Source: Actinomadura meyerae (GTDB lineage: Bacteria; Actinomycetota; Actinomycetes; Streptosporangiales; Streptosporangiaceae). From it: DNA of 64,000 nucleotides. Location: positions 62,001-126,000 of the forward strand of contig NZ_FZOR01000020.1 of the NCBI RefSeq assembly GCF_900188445.1, written 5' to 3'. Of this stretch, positions 23,796-33,200 are shown one piece after another. Position numbers and translations under genes: made by a program. Positions within the stretch are counted from its first letter, which is position 1. Every line of letters begins with the position of its first letter. A model generated the notes under the pieces. The model searched no databases, was not told the origin of the DNA, and worked only from the letters and a program-made list of their open reading frames with translations.

Positions 23796-24107
23796 ATGAA
23801 CCTGTCACCACGAGAGATCGACAAGGCGCTCATCTTCACCGTCGCGCAGATGGCGGAGCAGCGCCGGCGGCGCGGCCTGAAGCTCAACCACGGCGAGACG
23901 GTCGCGCTGATCAGCTCCGCGATCGTGGAGGCCGCGCGGGACGGCAAGACCGTCTCCGACTGCATGGAGCTGGGCAAGAAGGTCGTCGGCCCGGACGACG
24001 TGCTGCCCGGCGTGCGCGGCATGCTGTCGCTGATCCAGGTCGAGGCCGCCTTCGACGACGGCACCAAGCTCGTCTCCTGCCACGACCCCGTCGGCGGCGG
24101 CAGGTGA
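23796..24107 (+). CDS. ureA: Urease gamma subunit
   Basis: A 103-residue protein of the usual gamma-subunit length. MNLSPREIDKALIFTVAQMAEQR, GLKLNHGETVALISSAIVEAARDG and VLPGVRGMLSLIQVEAAFDDGTKLVS are all typical. The ATG at 23796 follows GAAAGGGG. It is structural and combines with UreB and UreC in the (ABC)3 enzyme. Its stop overlaps the GTG of the next gene by four bases, so the unusual gene between ureA and ureB is translationally coupled to it. Confidence 0.97.
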   Translation: MNLSPREIDKALIFTVAQMAEQRRRRGLKLNHGETVALISSAIVEAARDGKTVSDCMELGKKVVGPDDVLPGVRGMLSLIQVEAAFDDGTKLVSCHDPVGGGR

Positions 24108-24835
24108 CGGAGGCTCCCGGCCGCGCCGTCCTGCGGGTCGGCGGGCACGAGAGCGCCCCCGCGGCCGGGATCACCGGCCCCGGGCGGGGGCTGCGGACCG
24201 CGCTGCGGGACCGGCCGCGCGCCGTCGCGGTCCCGATGACGCTGGGCCGCGACCCGGACCTCGCGCCCGCGGCGGCGCAGACCCTGGCCTGGGCGGCGCG
24301 CGACCGGGCGCCGGGCGACCTGCTGCTCGCCGGGCCGCTCGGCACCGTCACGCACCTCGTGGGGTGGATCCGCGCCGCGGTCGAGCGCGCCGTGCGGGCG
24401 GCGCCGGGCCTGGACGCCGCGCTGCTGGTGGCACCCGCCGCCGGACCCGGCGCCGACGCCGAGCTGTTCAAGGTCGCGCGGCTGGTCTGGCACCACCTGC
24501 CGGTCCGCCGGGTGGAGGTCGCCTTCGATGGCGGCGAGCCCGGCGTGGCCGAGGGGGTGGAGCGCTGCCGGCTGCTGGGGGCCCGCCACGTGGCGGTGGT
24601 GCCCGCCTCGCTCGTCCCGCCCCCGCCCTGCCGCAGGGCGGCCGCCGCCGGGCCGCTGCTCGCCCCGGCGGCCGTGGCGGCGCTGGTCCGCGAGCGCGCC
24701 GCCGAAGCGGAGCGGCGCTGGGCGCACGCCCGCGACGACGGCCTCGCCGCGGCGGCGGGGCACGGGCACGGCCACGGGCACGCTTTTTCCGGAAACACCG
24801 AGACGACCCTGGAGGGGATGACCGCTCATGGCTGA
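24104..24835 (+). CDS. CbiX-like protein with His-rich tail, inside the urease operon
   Basis: A 243-residue protein starting at GTG 24104. It is Ala/Pro-rich, with two alpha/beta halves. The second half (LLVAPAAGPGADAELFKVARLVW, then RVEVAFDGGEPGVAEGVERC, then GARHVAVVPASLV) resembles the CbiX/SirB chelatase repeat. The HGSR-type metal His at the start of that repeat is replaced by Pro, so a working chelatase site is doubtful. Near the C-terminus GHGHGHGHAF offers a nickel-binding string. It lies between ureA and ureB and overlaps ureB by eight bases. No ureE exists in the operon, so a nickel-delivery or nickel-store role is a reasonable inference. Family assignment is tentative. Confidence 0.7.
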   Translation: MTEAPGRAVLRVGGHESAPAAGITGPGRGLRTALRDRPRAVAVPMTLGRDPDLAPAAAQTLAWAARDRAPGDLLLAGPLGTVTHLVGWIRAAVERAVRAAPGLDAALLVAPAAGPGADAELFKVARLVWHHLPVRRVEVAFDGGEPGVAEGVERCRLLGARHVAVVPASLVPPPPCRRAAAAGPLLAPAAVAALVRERAAEAERRWAHARDDGLAAAAGHGHGHGHAFSGNTETTLEGMTAHG

Positions 24836-25292
24836 GGACGTCTACATATTCGGCGACGGCGACCTGGAACTGAATTCCGGTCAGCGCCGGGAGACGCTGA
24901 CCGTGCAGAATACCGGGGACCGGGCCGTCCAGATCGGCTCGCACTTCCATTTCTTCGAGGTCAACCGGGCGCTGAGCTTCGACCGGGAGAAGACCTTCGG
25001 AATGCGGCTGGACATTCCGGCGGGAACCGCCGTCCGGTTCGAGGCCGGCGACACCAAGGAGATCCAGCTCGTCGAGTACGGCGGCGGAATGCGCATCGTC
25101 GGGTTCGGGGGGCTGCTCAACGGCAGCGTCCGGTCCAAGTCCGCGCGGGAGGCCGCCTTCAGCCGGATGCACGAGTGGGGCTACCTGGACACCGAGGCGC
25201 CGAGCGGCGACGGGTCGGGCAACGGGCACCGGGCCCCCGCCGAGCGCGGCGCCCGCGCGAAGGCCGGCGCCGGCCGGTCGAGGAGGGGCTGA
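24828..25292 (+). CDS. ureB: Urease beta subunit
   Basis: A 154-residue beta subunit, longer than the usual 100-130 because of a charged, Gly/Ala-rich C-terminal extension of about 40 residues. Core features are DLELNSGQRRETLTVQNTGDRAVQIGSHFHFFEVN, the family signature around GSHFHFFE, and GMRLDIPAGTAVRFEAGDTKEIQLVEYGG (given here in parts of the same strand run). The ATG at 24828 lies within the end of the upstream gene. It ends two bases before the ureC ATG. Confidence 0.95.
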   Translation: MAEDVYIFGDGDLELNSGQRRETLTVQNTGDRAVQIGSHFHFFEVNRALSFDREKTFGMRLDIPAGTAVRFEAGDTKEIQLVEYGGGMRIVGFGGLLNGSVRSKSAREAAFSRMHEWGYLDTEAPSGDGSGNGHRAPAERGARAKAGAGRSRRG

Positions 25293-25294
25293 CG

Positions 25295-27022
25295 ATGGCG
25301 ACCACGATCTCCCGCCAGAAGTACGCGAGCATGTACGGCCCCACCGTGGGCGACCGCATCCGCCTCGCCGACACCAACCTGGTGGTGGAGGTGGAGAAGG
25401 ACTACAACGAGGGCCACTACGGCGACGAGACCCAGTACGGCGGCGGCAAGACCGCCCGGGACGGCATGTCCGCCGACCCGGCCTCGCTGAGCGCGACGAC
25501 GACGCTGGACACGGTCATCACCAACGTGGTGATCATCGACCCGCTGCTCGGTGTCGTCAAGGGCGACATCGGCATCAAGAACGGGCGGATCGCCGGGGTC
25601 GGCAAGTCCGGCAACCCGCACACTCAGAACGGGGTGGACCGGCGGCTGATCGTCGGGGTGGGCACCGAGGTGATCTCCGGGGAGAACCTCATCGCGACCG
25701 CCGGCGCCATCGACTCCCACGTCCACTTCCTCGCGCCGCAGCAGGCGCAGCACGCGCTGAGCAACGGCACCACCACGCTGCTCGGCGGCGGCACCGGGCC
25801 CGCCGACGGCAGCCGCGGCACCACCTGCACGCCGGGACCGTGGAACATCTCCCGCATCCTGCAGGCCTACGAGGACATCCCGATCAACATCGCCGTCTAC
25901 GGCAAGGGCAACGGCAGCCTGCCCGGCCCGCTGGACGAGCAGCTGCGCGCCGGCGCCTGCGGGCTGAAGGTGCACGAGGACTGGGGCACCACGCCCTCGG
26001 TCATCGACTGCGCGCTGCGCGTCGCCGACGACCACGACGTGCAGATCTCCATCCACACCGACACGATGAACGAGGCCGGTTTCGTGGAGGACACGATCAG
26101 CGCGATCGACGGCCGCGCGATCCACACCTACCACTCCGAGGGCGCCGGCGGCGGGCACGCGCCCGACATCCTGCAGATCACCTCCGAGCCGAACGTCCTG
26201 CCCGCCTCGACCAACCCGACGCTGCCCTACACGGTCAACTCGGCGGACGAGCTGCTGGACATGACGATGGTCTGCCACCACCTCAGCTACGACGTCCCGG
26301 AGGACCTCGCGTTCGCCGAGAGCCGCGTCCGGCCGGAGACCATCGCGGCGGAGACGGTGCTGCACGACCTCGGCGTCATCAGCATCATCGGGTCGGACTC
26401 GCAGGCGATGGGCCGGGTCGGCGAGTCGGTCACCCGCGCCTTCCAGGTCGCCCACCACTGCAAGGACAAGCGCGGCCCGCTGCCCGAGGACTCCTCGCGC
26501 AACGACAACACCCGCGTGCTGCGCTTCCTGTCCAAGGTCACCATCAACCCGGCCCGCACCTGCGGGATGGCGAACGAGATCGGGTCGCTGGAGGACGGCA
26601 AGCTCGCCGACATCGTGCTGTGGCCGGTCCGCTCGTTCGGGGCGAAGCCGGCCATGGTCATCAAGGGCGGGCTGATCAGCTGGGCGCAGATGGGCGACCC
26701 GAACGCCTCGCTGCCCACCCCGCAGCCGGTCTACTTCCGGTCGACCTTCGGCGCGTTCGGCAGGGCGCTGCGCGAGACCTGCGTGACGTTCATGTCGGAC
26801 GCGGCGATCTCCGAGGGCGTCCCGGAGAAGCTCGGCCTGGAGCGGATCATCCGGCCGGTGCAGCAGTGCCGCACCGTCGACAAGCGGCACATGATGTACA
26901 ACTCCACGCTGGCCGAGGTCAGGGTGGACCCGGAGACGTACCGGGTCACGGTGGACGGGGAGCGCGTCACCATCGACCCGGCGAGCTCGCTGCCGCTGAA
27001 CCGGCTGCACTACATCGCATGA
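25295..27022 (+). CDS. ureC: Urease alpha subunit
   Basis: A 575-residue catalytic subunit that hydrolyses urea to ammonia and carbamate at a dinickel centre. The metal ligands are present: DSHVHF (HxH), the carbamylated Lys in CGLKVHEDWG, His in QISIHTDTMNEAG, His in TYHSEGAGGGHAPD, and Asp in GSDSQAMGR. The mobile flap MVCHHL with its Cys and PEDLAFAESRVR are kept. Several segments differ from common ureases (QVAHHCKDKRG, LNRLHYIA at the end), so it belongs to a divergent clade. The ATG at 25295 follows GAGGAGGGG. Confidence 0.97.
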   Translation: MATTISRQKYASMYGPTVGDRIRLADTNLVVEVEKDYNEGHYGDETQYGGGKTARDGMSADPASLSATTTLDTVITNVVIIDPLLGVVKGDIGIKNGRIAGVGKSGNPHTQNGVDRRLIVGVGTEVISGENLIATAGAIDSHVHFLAPQQAQHALSNGTTTLLGGGTGPADGSRGTTCTPGPWNISRILQAYEDIPINIAVYGKGNGSLPGPLDEQLRAGACGLKVHEDWGTTPSVIDCALRVADDHDVQISIHTDTMNEAGFVEDTISAIDGRAIHTYHSEGAGGGHAPDILQITSEPNVLPASTNPTLPYTVNSADELLDMTMVCHHLSYDVPEDLAFAESRVRPETIAAETVLHDLGVISIIGSDSQAMGRVGESVTRAFQVAHHCKDKRGPLPEDSSRNDNTRVLRFLSKVTINPARTCGMANEIGSLEDGKLADIVLWPVRSFGAKPAMVIKGGLISWAQMGDPNASLPTPQPVYFRSTFGAFGRALRETCVTFMSDAAISEGVPEKLGLERIIRPVQQCRTVDKRHMMYNSTLAEVRVDPETYRVTVDGERVTIDPASSLPLNRLHYIA

Positions 27023-27741
27023 CCGGCGTCCGGGCGGAGGGGAGGCCGGGGGCCGGCGGGCTGGAGACGCTGCTCGCGCAGCTGCAGCTCACCGACTCCG
27101 GCTTCCCCAGCGGGCTCTACACCCTGTCGCACGGCCTGGAGGGCCACACCCAGCTCGGCCTGGCCGGCGCGGACGACCTGCCCGTGCTGGTGGCGGACCT
27201 GGTGCGGGCGGCGGGCACCGGCGACGCGGCGGCGCTGGCGCTGGCGCACCGGGCGGTGACCGCCGGCGACTGGGACCTGGTCGTGGAGACCGACCGCAGG
27301 CTGCACGCGCTGAAGCTCGGCCGCGAGCAGCGGACGGCGTCGGTGCGCACCGGCCGGCAGGTGCTGGAGAACGCCGGGCCCGCGTTCGGGTCGGCCCCCG
27401 CCGCCCGGCTCGCCGGGCTCGTCGCGGACGGTGCCGCGCCGGGCACCCACCCGGTCGCCGTGGGCGTGATCCACGCGGGGCTCGGCGTGCCCGTCCGGGA
27501 CGCCGTCGCGAGCGACCTGTACGCGTTCGCGGCGAGCTGCGCGGCGGCGGCGGTCCGGCTCGCCCGGATCGACTTCCGGCGGGCGCAGGCGCTGCTGCGC
27601 GAGCTGCGGCCGGATCTCGTCCGCGCGGCGGAGACGGCGCTGGCCGCCCGGGACCCCCGCGACCTGCACGCCTCGACGCCCGCCGCGGACGCGGTCGCCG
27701 CCCTGCACGAACGGGCCGAGGCCCGCCTGTTCATCACCTGA
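27019..27741 (+). CDS. ureF: Urease accessory protein UreF
   Basis: A 240-residue all-helical accessory protein. LLAQLQLTDSGFPSGLYTLSHGLEGHTQLGL matches the UreF N-terminal signature (given in part), and the conserved C-terminal helix region RIDFRRAQALLRELRPDL is present. It starts at ATG 27019, overlapping the ureC stop by four bases. With UreD and UreG it forms the complex that loads nickel and carbonate into apo-urease and checks UreG GTP hydrolysis. Confidence 0.9.
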   Translation: MTGVRAEGRPGAGGLETLLAQLQLTDSGFPSGLYTLSHGLEGHTQLGLAGADDLPVLVADLVRAAGTGDAAALALAHRAVTAGDWDLVVETDRRLHALKLGREQRTASVRTGRQVLENAGPAFGSAPAARLAGLVADGAAPGTHPVAVGVIHAGLGVPVRDAVASDLYAFAASCAAAAVRLARIDFRRAQALLRELRPDLVRAAETALAARDPRDLHASTPAADAVAALHERAEARLFIT

Positions 27742-27760
27742 GAGAGCGAGGACGGACGCC

Positions 27761-28393
27761 ATGGAACTGGACCAGGTCTACAAGGTCGGCATCGGCGGGC
27801 CGGTGGGGTCGGGCAAGACGGCCCTCATCGAGGCGCTGGTCCCGATCCTGGTGGAGCGCGGGCACCGGCCCGGCGTGATCACCAACGACATCTACACGCA
27901 GGAGGACGCCCGGCACGTCCGCCGCACGCTGGCGGGCACGCTGGACGCCGAGCGCGTCGTCGGCGTCGAGACGGGGGCGTGCCCGCACACCGCCGTGCGG
28001 GACGACCCCACGATGAACCTCGCGGCGGCGGCGGAGCTGCTCGACCGGTTCCCCGACATCGACGTGCTGCTGTTCGAGAGCGGCGGCGACAACCTGACGC
28101 TCACCTTCAGCCCGGCGCTCGCGGACGTGTACGTGTTCGTCCTCGACACCGCCGAGGGGGAGAAGATGCCGCGCAAGCGCGGTCCGGGTACCACCGACTC
28201 CGACCTGCTGGTCATCAACAAGATCGACATCGCGCCGTACGTGCGCACCGACCTCGCGGTGATGGAGGGCGACGCGCGGAGGGTGCGCGGGACGCGGCCC
28301 GTCGCGCTGACCGACTGCCTCACCGGGACCGGGGTCGCGGAGGTCGCGGACTTCGTCCTGAAGCGCCGGGAGGCGCTGTGCTCACCGGCGTGA
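27761..28393 (+). CDS. ureG: Urease accessory GTPase UreG
   Basis: A 210-residue SIMIBI-class GTPase. P-loop GIGGPVGSGKTALIEAL near residue 10, ITNDIYTQEDA, the metal-binding CPH motif in GVETGACPHTAV, ESGGDNLTLTFSP and the guanine-specific NKIDIAPYV are all present. The N-terminus lacks the His-rich extension seen in some UreG proteins, so nickel must come from another protein. The ATG at 27761 follows GAGCGAGGACG. Provides the GTP-dependent nickel transfer step. Confidence 0.97.
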   Translation: MELDQVYKVGIGGPVGSGKTALIEALVPILVERGHRPGVITNDIYTQEDARHVRRTLAGTLDAERVVGVETGACPHTAVRDDPTMNLAAAAELLDRFPDIDVLLFESGGDNLTLTFSPALADVYVFVLDTAEGEKMPRKRGPGTTDSDLLVINKIDIAPYVRTDLAVMEGDARRVRGTRPVALTDCLTGTGVAEVADFVLKRREALCSPA

Positions 28394-29352
28394 CGGCCCC
28401 GCCGGAGGGCGTCCCCGGCGGGCTCGACCGGGCGGCGCCGGAGCGGTGCGCGCCGGGGTGGCTGCCCGCCGGGGTGGCGCGGTACGCCGCGGTGCCGGAC
28501 ACGCTGCCGGTCGGCGCGCCGGGCAAGGTCGGCGTGCTGGAACTCGGCTTCGCGGTCGCGGGCGGCCGGACGGAGCTGACCGGCTGCTTCCAGAAGGCGC
28601 CGCTGCACACCACCCGCCCGCTGTACCCGGACACCGGCCGGCCCGGCATGCCGTACGTGCTGGTCATGACGGCCGGCGCCGGCGTCCTGCAGGGCGACCG
28701 GTACCGGCTCGCGCTGGACTGCGGGCCGGGGACGGCCGTGCACGTCACCACCCAGACCGCCACGCGGATCTACCGGATGGAGCACGACTACGCCACCCAG
28801 GTCGTCGACCTCGCCGCCGGGCCGGGCAGCCACGTCGAGTACCTCCCCGCGACCACGATCCCGTTCGGGGAGTCGCGGTTCTACCAGCGCATGAGCGTCA
28901 CCGCCGACCCGGAGTCGACGGTCGTCATCGGCGAGAAGCTGATGGCCGGGCGGCTCGCCCGCGGCGAGTGGCACGCCTACGACGCCTACTGCACCGACCT
29001 GGAGGTCCGCGACCCCGGCGGCCGGCTGCTCTTCGCCGACCCGCTGCGGCTCATCCCGGCCGAGCACGGCCCCGGCGGACCCGCCGTCATGGACGGCTTC
29101 GGGCTCATGGCGTCGCTGTACGTCGTCACCGGGACCAGGCCCGCTCGGGAGGTCGCCGACGCCATGCACGAGGCGCTCGCCGGGACGGGGCTGCGCGGCG
29201 GGGCGAGCATCCTGCCCGGCGGAAGCGGGGCGTGGGCGCGGATGCTCGGCGACCGATCCCCGGAGGTGGACGCCGCGTTCCACCGCACCTGGGACGCCGC
29301 GCGCCGGCTGCTCCTCGGCGTCCCCGCACCGCGCCCGGGTGCGGGCGCGTGA
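28378..29352 (+). CDS. ureD: Urease accessory protein UreD
   Basis: A 324-residue accessory scaffold. LGFAVAGGRTELTGCFQKAPLHTTRPLYP, MTAGAGVLQGDRYRLALDCGPG and TTQTATRIYRMEHDYATQ are UreD/UreH signatures (listed as separate parts). GTG 28378 is preferred: GGGAGG lies five bases before it, giving a 16-base overlap with ureG. GTG 28390 would give the common four-base overlap but a poorly placed ribosome site. UreD binds apo-urease and channels nickel from UreG/UreF. Confidence 0.92.
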   Translation: MLTGVTAPPEGVPGGLDRAAPERCAPGWLPAGVARYAAVPDTLPVGAPGKVGVLELGFAVAGGRTELTGCFQKAPLHTTRPLYPDTGRPGMPYVLVMTAGAGVLQGDRYRLALDCGPGTAVHVTTQTATRIYRMEHDYATQVVDLAAGPGSHVEYLPATTIPFGESRFYQRMSVTADPESTVVIGEKLMAGRLARGEWHAYDAYCTDLEVRDPGGRLLFADPLRLIPAEHGPGGPAVMDGFGLMASLYVVTGTRPAREVADAMHEALAGTGLRGGASILPGGSGAWARMLGDRSPEVDAAFHRTWDAARRLLLGVPAPRPGAGA

Positions 29353-29843
29353 AGGAACCGCTGCGGGGACGCCTGCACGACCGCGAGCGGGCCGAGGCCC
29401 GGGTCCTCCACCCGCACGAGGGGCGGCCGCCCCTGCCAGGGCTGAAACCGAGGGTGATCGGGGAGATCGCGGTGGGCGGTGCGCTCGGCGCGCTCGCCCG
29501 TTACGGGCTCACCCAGGCGATCCCGGCGGCCAGGCTCGGGTTCCCCTGGAACACCTTCACCGTCAACATCCTCGGCTGCCTGGTCATGGGCGTCCTGACC
29601 AGCTACCTGCTCGGGGGCCGCGCGCACCCCTACGTGCGGCCGCTCGCCGTGACGGGCTACCTGGGCGGGTTCACGACGTTCTCGCACCTGATCGACGGCG
29701 TCTACACCCTCGGTGACGGAGGCGAGCCGTCCCTCGCCGTCCGCTACGCGCTGATCAGCGTCGCCGCCGGCTGGGCCGCGATCGCCGTGGGAATGGCGAT
29801 CGGGCGCAGGATCCCGCACCGCGACCCCGGGAGCGCGCCGTGA
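29349..29843 (+). CDS. crcB: Fluoride channel subunit FluC/CrcB (first of a pair)
   Basis: A 164-residue protein, longer than usual because of a charged N-terminus of about 35 residues before the four membrane segments. GALGALARYGL, WNTFTVNILGC and GGFTTFSHLIDG carry the conserved pore Asn and the TFS Phe-box. Start GTG 29349 overlaps the ureD stop by four bases, so it is coupled to the urease operon. FluC channels export fluoride as antiparallel dimers; two unequal genes in tandem suggest a heterodimer with the next product. Confidence 0.92.
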   Translation: MKEPLRGRLHDRERAEARVLHPHEGRPPLPGLKPRVIGEIAVGGALGALARYGLTQAIPAARLGFPWNTFTVNILGCLVMGVLTSYLLGGRAHPYVRPLAVTGYLGGFTTFSHLIDGVYTLGDGGEPSLAVRYALISVAAGWAAIAVGMAIGRRIPHRDPGSAP

Positions 29844-30202
29844 CGACCTTCGTCGTGGTGCTCCTCGTGCTCGCGGGCGGCGCCGTGGGCGCCTCGCTGC
29901 GCTACGTCCTGGACGGCTACGTGAAGGCCGCCGCCGGCAAGTCCATGCCGTGGGGGACGCTCGCGGTGAACCTGCTCGGCGCGGGCGCGCTCGGCGCCCT
30001 GCACGGGGCGGGGACCGGGACCTACGTCGAGGCGCTGATGGGAACCGGCCTGTGCGGCGCGCTGACCACGTTCAGCACCTTCGAACTCGACACCGTCCAC
30101 CTGATCCAGGACGGCGCGTACACCCGGGCGGCCGTGAACGCGGCGGGCAGCCTGCTCCTCGGGTTCGCCGCCTTCACCGCCCTGCACGCGGCCTTCGCCT
30201 AG
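29840..30202 (+). CDS. crcB: Fluoride channel subunit FluC/CrcB (second of a pair)
   Basis: A 120-residue, four-helix protein of normal FluC length. GGAVGASLRYVLDGY, WGTLAVNLLGAG and CGALTTFSTFELDTV give the conserved Arg, Asn and Phe-box residues. Start GTG 29840 overlaps the previous stop by four bases. It closes the urea/urease operon before a hairpin. Fluoride is a known inhibitor of the nickel site of urease, which gives a reason for the linkage. Confidence 0.92.
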   Translation: MTTFVVVLLVLAGGAVGASLRYVLDGYVKAAAGKSMPWGTLAVNLLGAGALGALHGAGTGTYVEALMGTGLCGALTTFSTFELDTVHLIQDGAYTRAAVNAAGSLLLGFAAFTALHAAFA

Positions 30203-30242
30203 CCGGCCTCACCTCCGGCCCGACACCCGCGCCCGCGGCTCG

Positions 30243-30279
30243 GCCCTCGTCCTCCCCGCGAAGCGGAGCGGACGAGGGC
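30243..30279. terminator. Hairpin after the urease-fluC operon
   Basis: GCCCTCGTCC (30243-30252) pairs with GGACGAGGGC (30270-30279); inside the loop CCGC and GCGG can form a second stem around GAA. It lies between the convergent fluC and carboxylase genes and probably terminates both. Confidence 0.7.
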
Positions 30280-30287
30280 ACCGGCCG

Positions 30288-33200
30288 TCACTTCAGGCGG
30301 GACTCGATGGCCTCGATGATGCGGGGGCGCAGTTCGGCGGCGGGGATGACGGCGTCGACGGAGCCGACCTCGACCGCGCGGCGGATGTCGTGGACGCGGT
30401 CGAACTCCGCGGCGACCTCGCCGAGCTTCTCCGCCCGGACCGACGCGCGCAGCTCGTCGAGCTCGGCGATCAGCGCGGCGCGGTCGGCGCCGGTCGCCGC
30501 GGCGACGCGCGGCTCCAGCGCGCGGACGCGCGGGTCGGCGGCGGTGCGGGCGTCCACGTCGCGGGAGAACACCGCCGCCGCGGCGGGCGCGCCGCCGAGC
30601 ACCGACGCGAACGAGCCCTCCAGCGCGAGGACGGTCATGTTCGGGTTCAGCGCCTTGGAGAACACCACGAACGCGCCGCCGTGGTAGCGGGAGATCACGC
30701 AGAACACGATCGGGCCGCGGAAGTTCACGATCGCGCGGCCGATCTCCGCGCCGTACTCCAGCTGGAGCTTGCGCAGCGACTCCGGCGAGCCGTCGAAGCC
30801 CGACAGGTTCGCCAGCACCACCAGCGGCCGGTTCCCGCTGGCCGCGTTGATCGCCCGCGCGGCCTTCTTGGACGACTGCGGGAACAGCGTGCCCGCGGTG
30901 TAGGAGTCGGGGCCGTCGGTCGGCGGGAACCCGCGCCGCGGCACCGCGTGCGACTCGATGCCGAGCAGGCACACCGGGATGCCGCCGAGGTGGACGTCCT
31001 GCACCACCGCGGTGTCGGCGTCGGCCATGCCCGCCCAGCGCTCCAGGACCGGGTGGTCCTGGTCGGACAGCGCCCGCATCACCGTCCGGATGTCGAACGG
31101 CTTCTTGCGGTCCGGGTTGGCCGCGGCGGAGAAGATCTCGCCGACGGTGGTGAAGTCGCTGCCCTCGACGATGTGCGGGAAGTCGGAGACGTCGCGGTCG
31201 GCGGGGTCGGTGGTGGCGGCGCGGCGCGGGGCGTCCTCGCCGGGGACGACGTAGGTGTGGTCGTAGTGCGCCATCAGCACGTCCCGCGCGGCGACCAGGT
31301 TCGGCGCCCAGTACTGCGCCTGCCCGTTCGGGCCCATCACCCGGTCGTAGCCGCCGATGCCGAGGTTGTCCTCGGCCGAGACGCCGCCGGAGAAGTCGAG
31401 CGCCTGCTTGCCGGTCAGCACCATCGCCGACTCCGGCGTCATCACGAGGACGCCCTTGGTGTGCATGAGCATCGTCGCCTCGGCGTTCCAGTACGGCTGC
31501 GCGCCGACGTTGATGCCCGCGACGACGACGTTGATCTCGCCGCCGTCCTGGGTGAACTCGACGATCCGCTTCAGCGCCGCCGCCACCCAGTCCATGTTCT
31601 CCGTGCCCGACTCCATGGAGATCCGGGCGCCGGCCGACAGCGCGTACCATTCCACCGGCACCCGCATCCGCTCGGCCAGGTCCAGCGCCGCGATCACGCG
31701 GCGGCACTCCGGCTCCGACAGGGCGCCGAGCGCCTTGGTCGGGTCGCCGAGCAGCACGACCCGGGTGACGCCCTCCGGGTGCCGGGGCGTCGGGGTGGTG
31801 ACGACGCCCGCGACGATCGCGGCGGTGTTGCGGCCCGCCGGCCGGTCGACCGGCACCAGCGCGTGCGCGGCGTCGAGGTCGTGCTCGGTGAAGTCGCCGA
31901 GCATCGCGGTCAGCTCGTAGGGGTACACGGTGTTGCGGCTGCGGGCGCGCAGCACCTTCTGCCGGTAGCCGTCGACCGGCTCGACCGGGTCGTCGGACGG
32001 CTCGCCCACGGTCAGGGACGTGCCGCCGGCGGCGTCGAACGCGATCCGGACGGTCCGCTTGAGCAGCTCGCCGGTCTCCGGGTCGCGGCGCCGCCCGATG
32101 ATCTCGATCTCCTCCAGCCCGGCGCCCGCGGCGGTCGGCAGCATCCGGTCGACGAGCATCTCCAGCTCGGCGCGGGCGAGGTCGCTCGGCGGCCAGACGT
32201 AGATCACGATGCGGTTGGTGGGCAGCCGGTTCTTGGACGGGCGCCGCTCCTGGGCCCGCCGGATCGAGTCGAGGCAGGTGGCGATGATGAACTCGGCGGT
32301 CGGCAGCGACAGCAGCCGGCCGTCGTGGTCGCGCAGCCCGGTCAGGTCGCGGACCTGCGCGAACGCCACGAGCCGGTCGTCGGAGGGGTTGTCGCGCGCC
32401 ACGCACTGGAACAGGTAGACCTCCTCGTCGGAGGACGGGAGCCGGGTGAGGTCGAACCCGCTCAGCCGCTCCATCCGCATCCGCTGCGCGATGTGCGGGT
32501 GCAGGCCGCGGATCAGCCGCTCCTCGGCCATCCCGTCCCCGTACGGGCGGAAGGTGAAGTGGTGGTGCATGACCGCGCCGCTGCTGCCCGCGACGGTGGC
32601 GGTGATCCGGCGGACCCCGCCGGGCATCGGATGCTCGGCGAGGACGCCGCTCAGCGCCTCCGCCATCGCCTCGAAGTCCTCCGGCTGGTTCTCCCAGGAG
32701 AGGTAGATGTCGGCGTCGACGACCTCGCCGCCGGTGGCGAGGCCGGCGAGCCCGGCCAGCGCCCCGCCGAGGGCGTCGAAGCTCACCGCGGCGGACACCA
32801 GCCGCGAGCCCTCCCGCTCGGCGACGACGAACGAGCAGCCGCCGGCCTCGGCGGTGCGGACGCCGGTCAGGCCCTTGTTGCCGTAGTAGCGCCGGGTCAG
32901 CACCTCCAGCATGACCGCGTTGTCGCGGTCCCCGCGGCGCAGCCGGCGGCCGAGCAGCCGCACCAGCGGCTCGGTGCTGCGCACCATCTCGGCGATGCGG
33001 TCGGCGCGGTCGGGCGAGTCCGGGTGGGCGTCGAGGTGGCGCAGGTGCCGCCGGACGTCGGCGTAGACGCGGGCGCGGTCGCGGCGCAGCATCGGCTGGG
33101 CGTACCAGGCGAACACGACACCGCAGGCGAGGTCGTAGACCACCGGGAAGCGCACCTGCGCCGCGTTGATCAGCCGCTGGAGCGCGAGCCCGGCGGGCTC

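Noticed and set aside
29340..29850. Fluoride riboswitch before the fluC genes
   Set aside because: The genes overlap upstream coding sequence by four bases, leaving no leader, and no crcB-motif pairing was seen.
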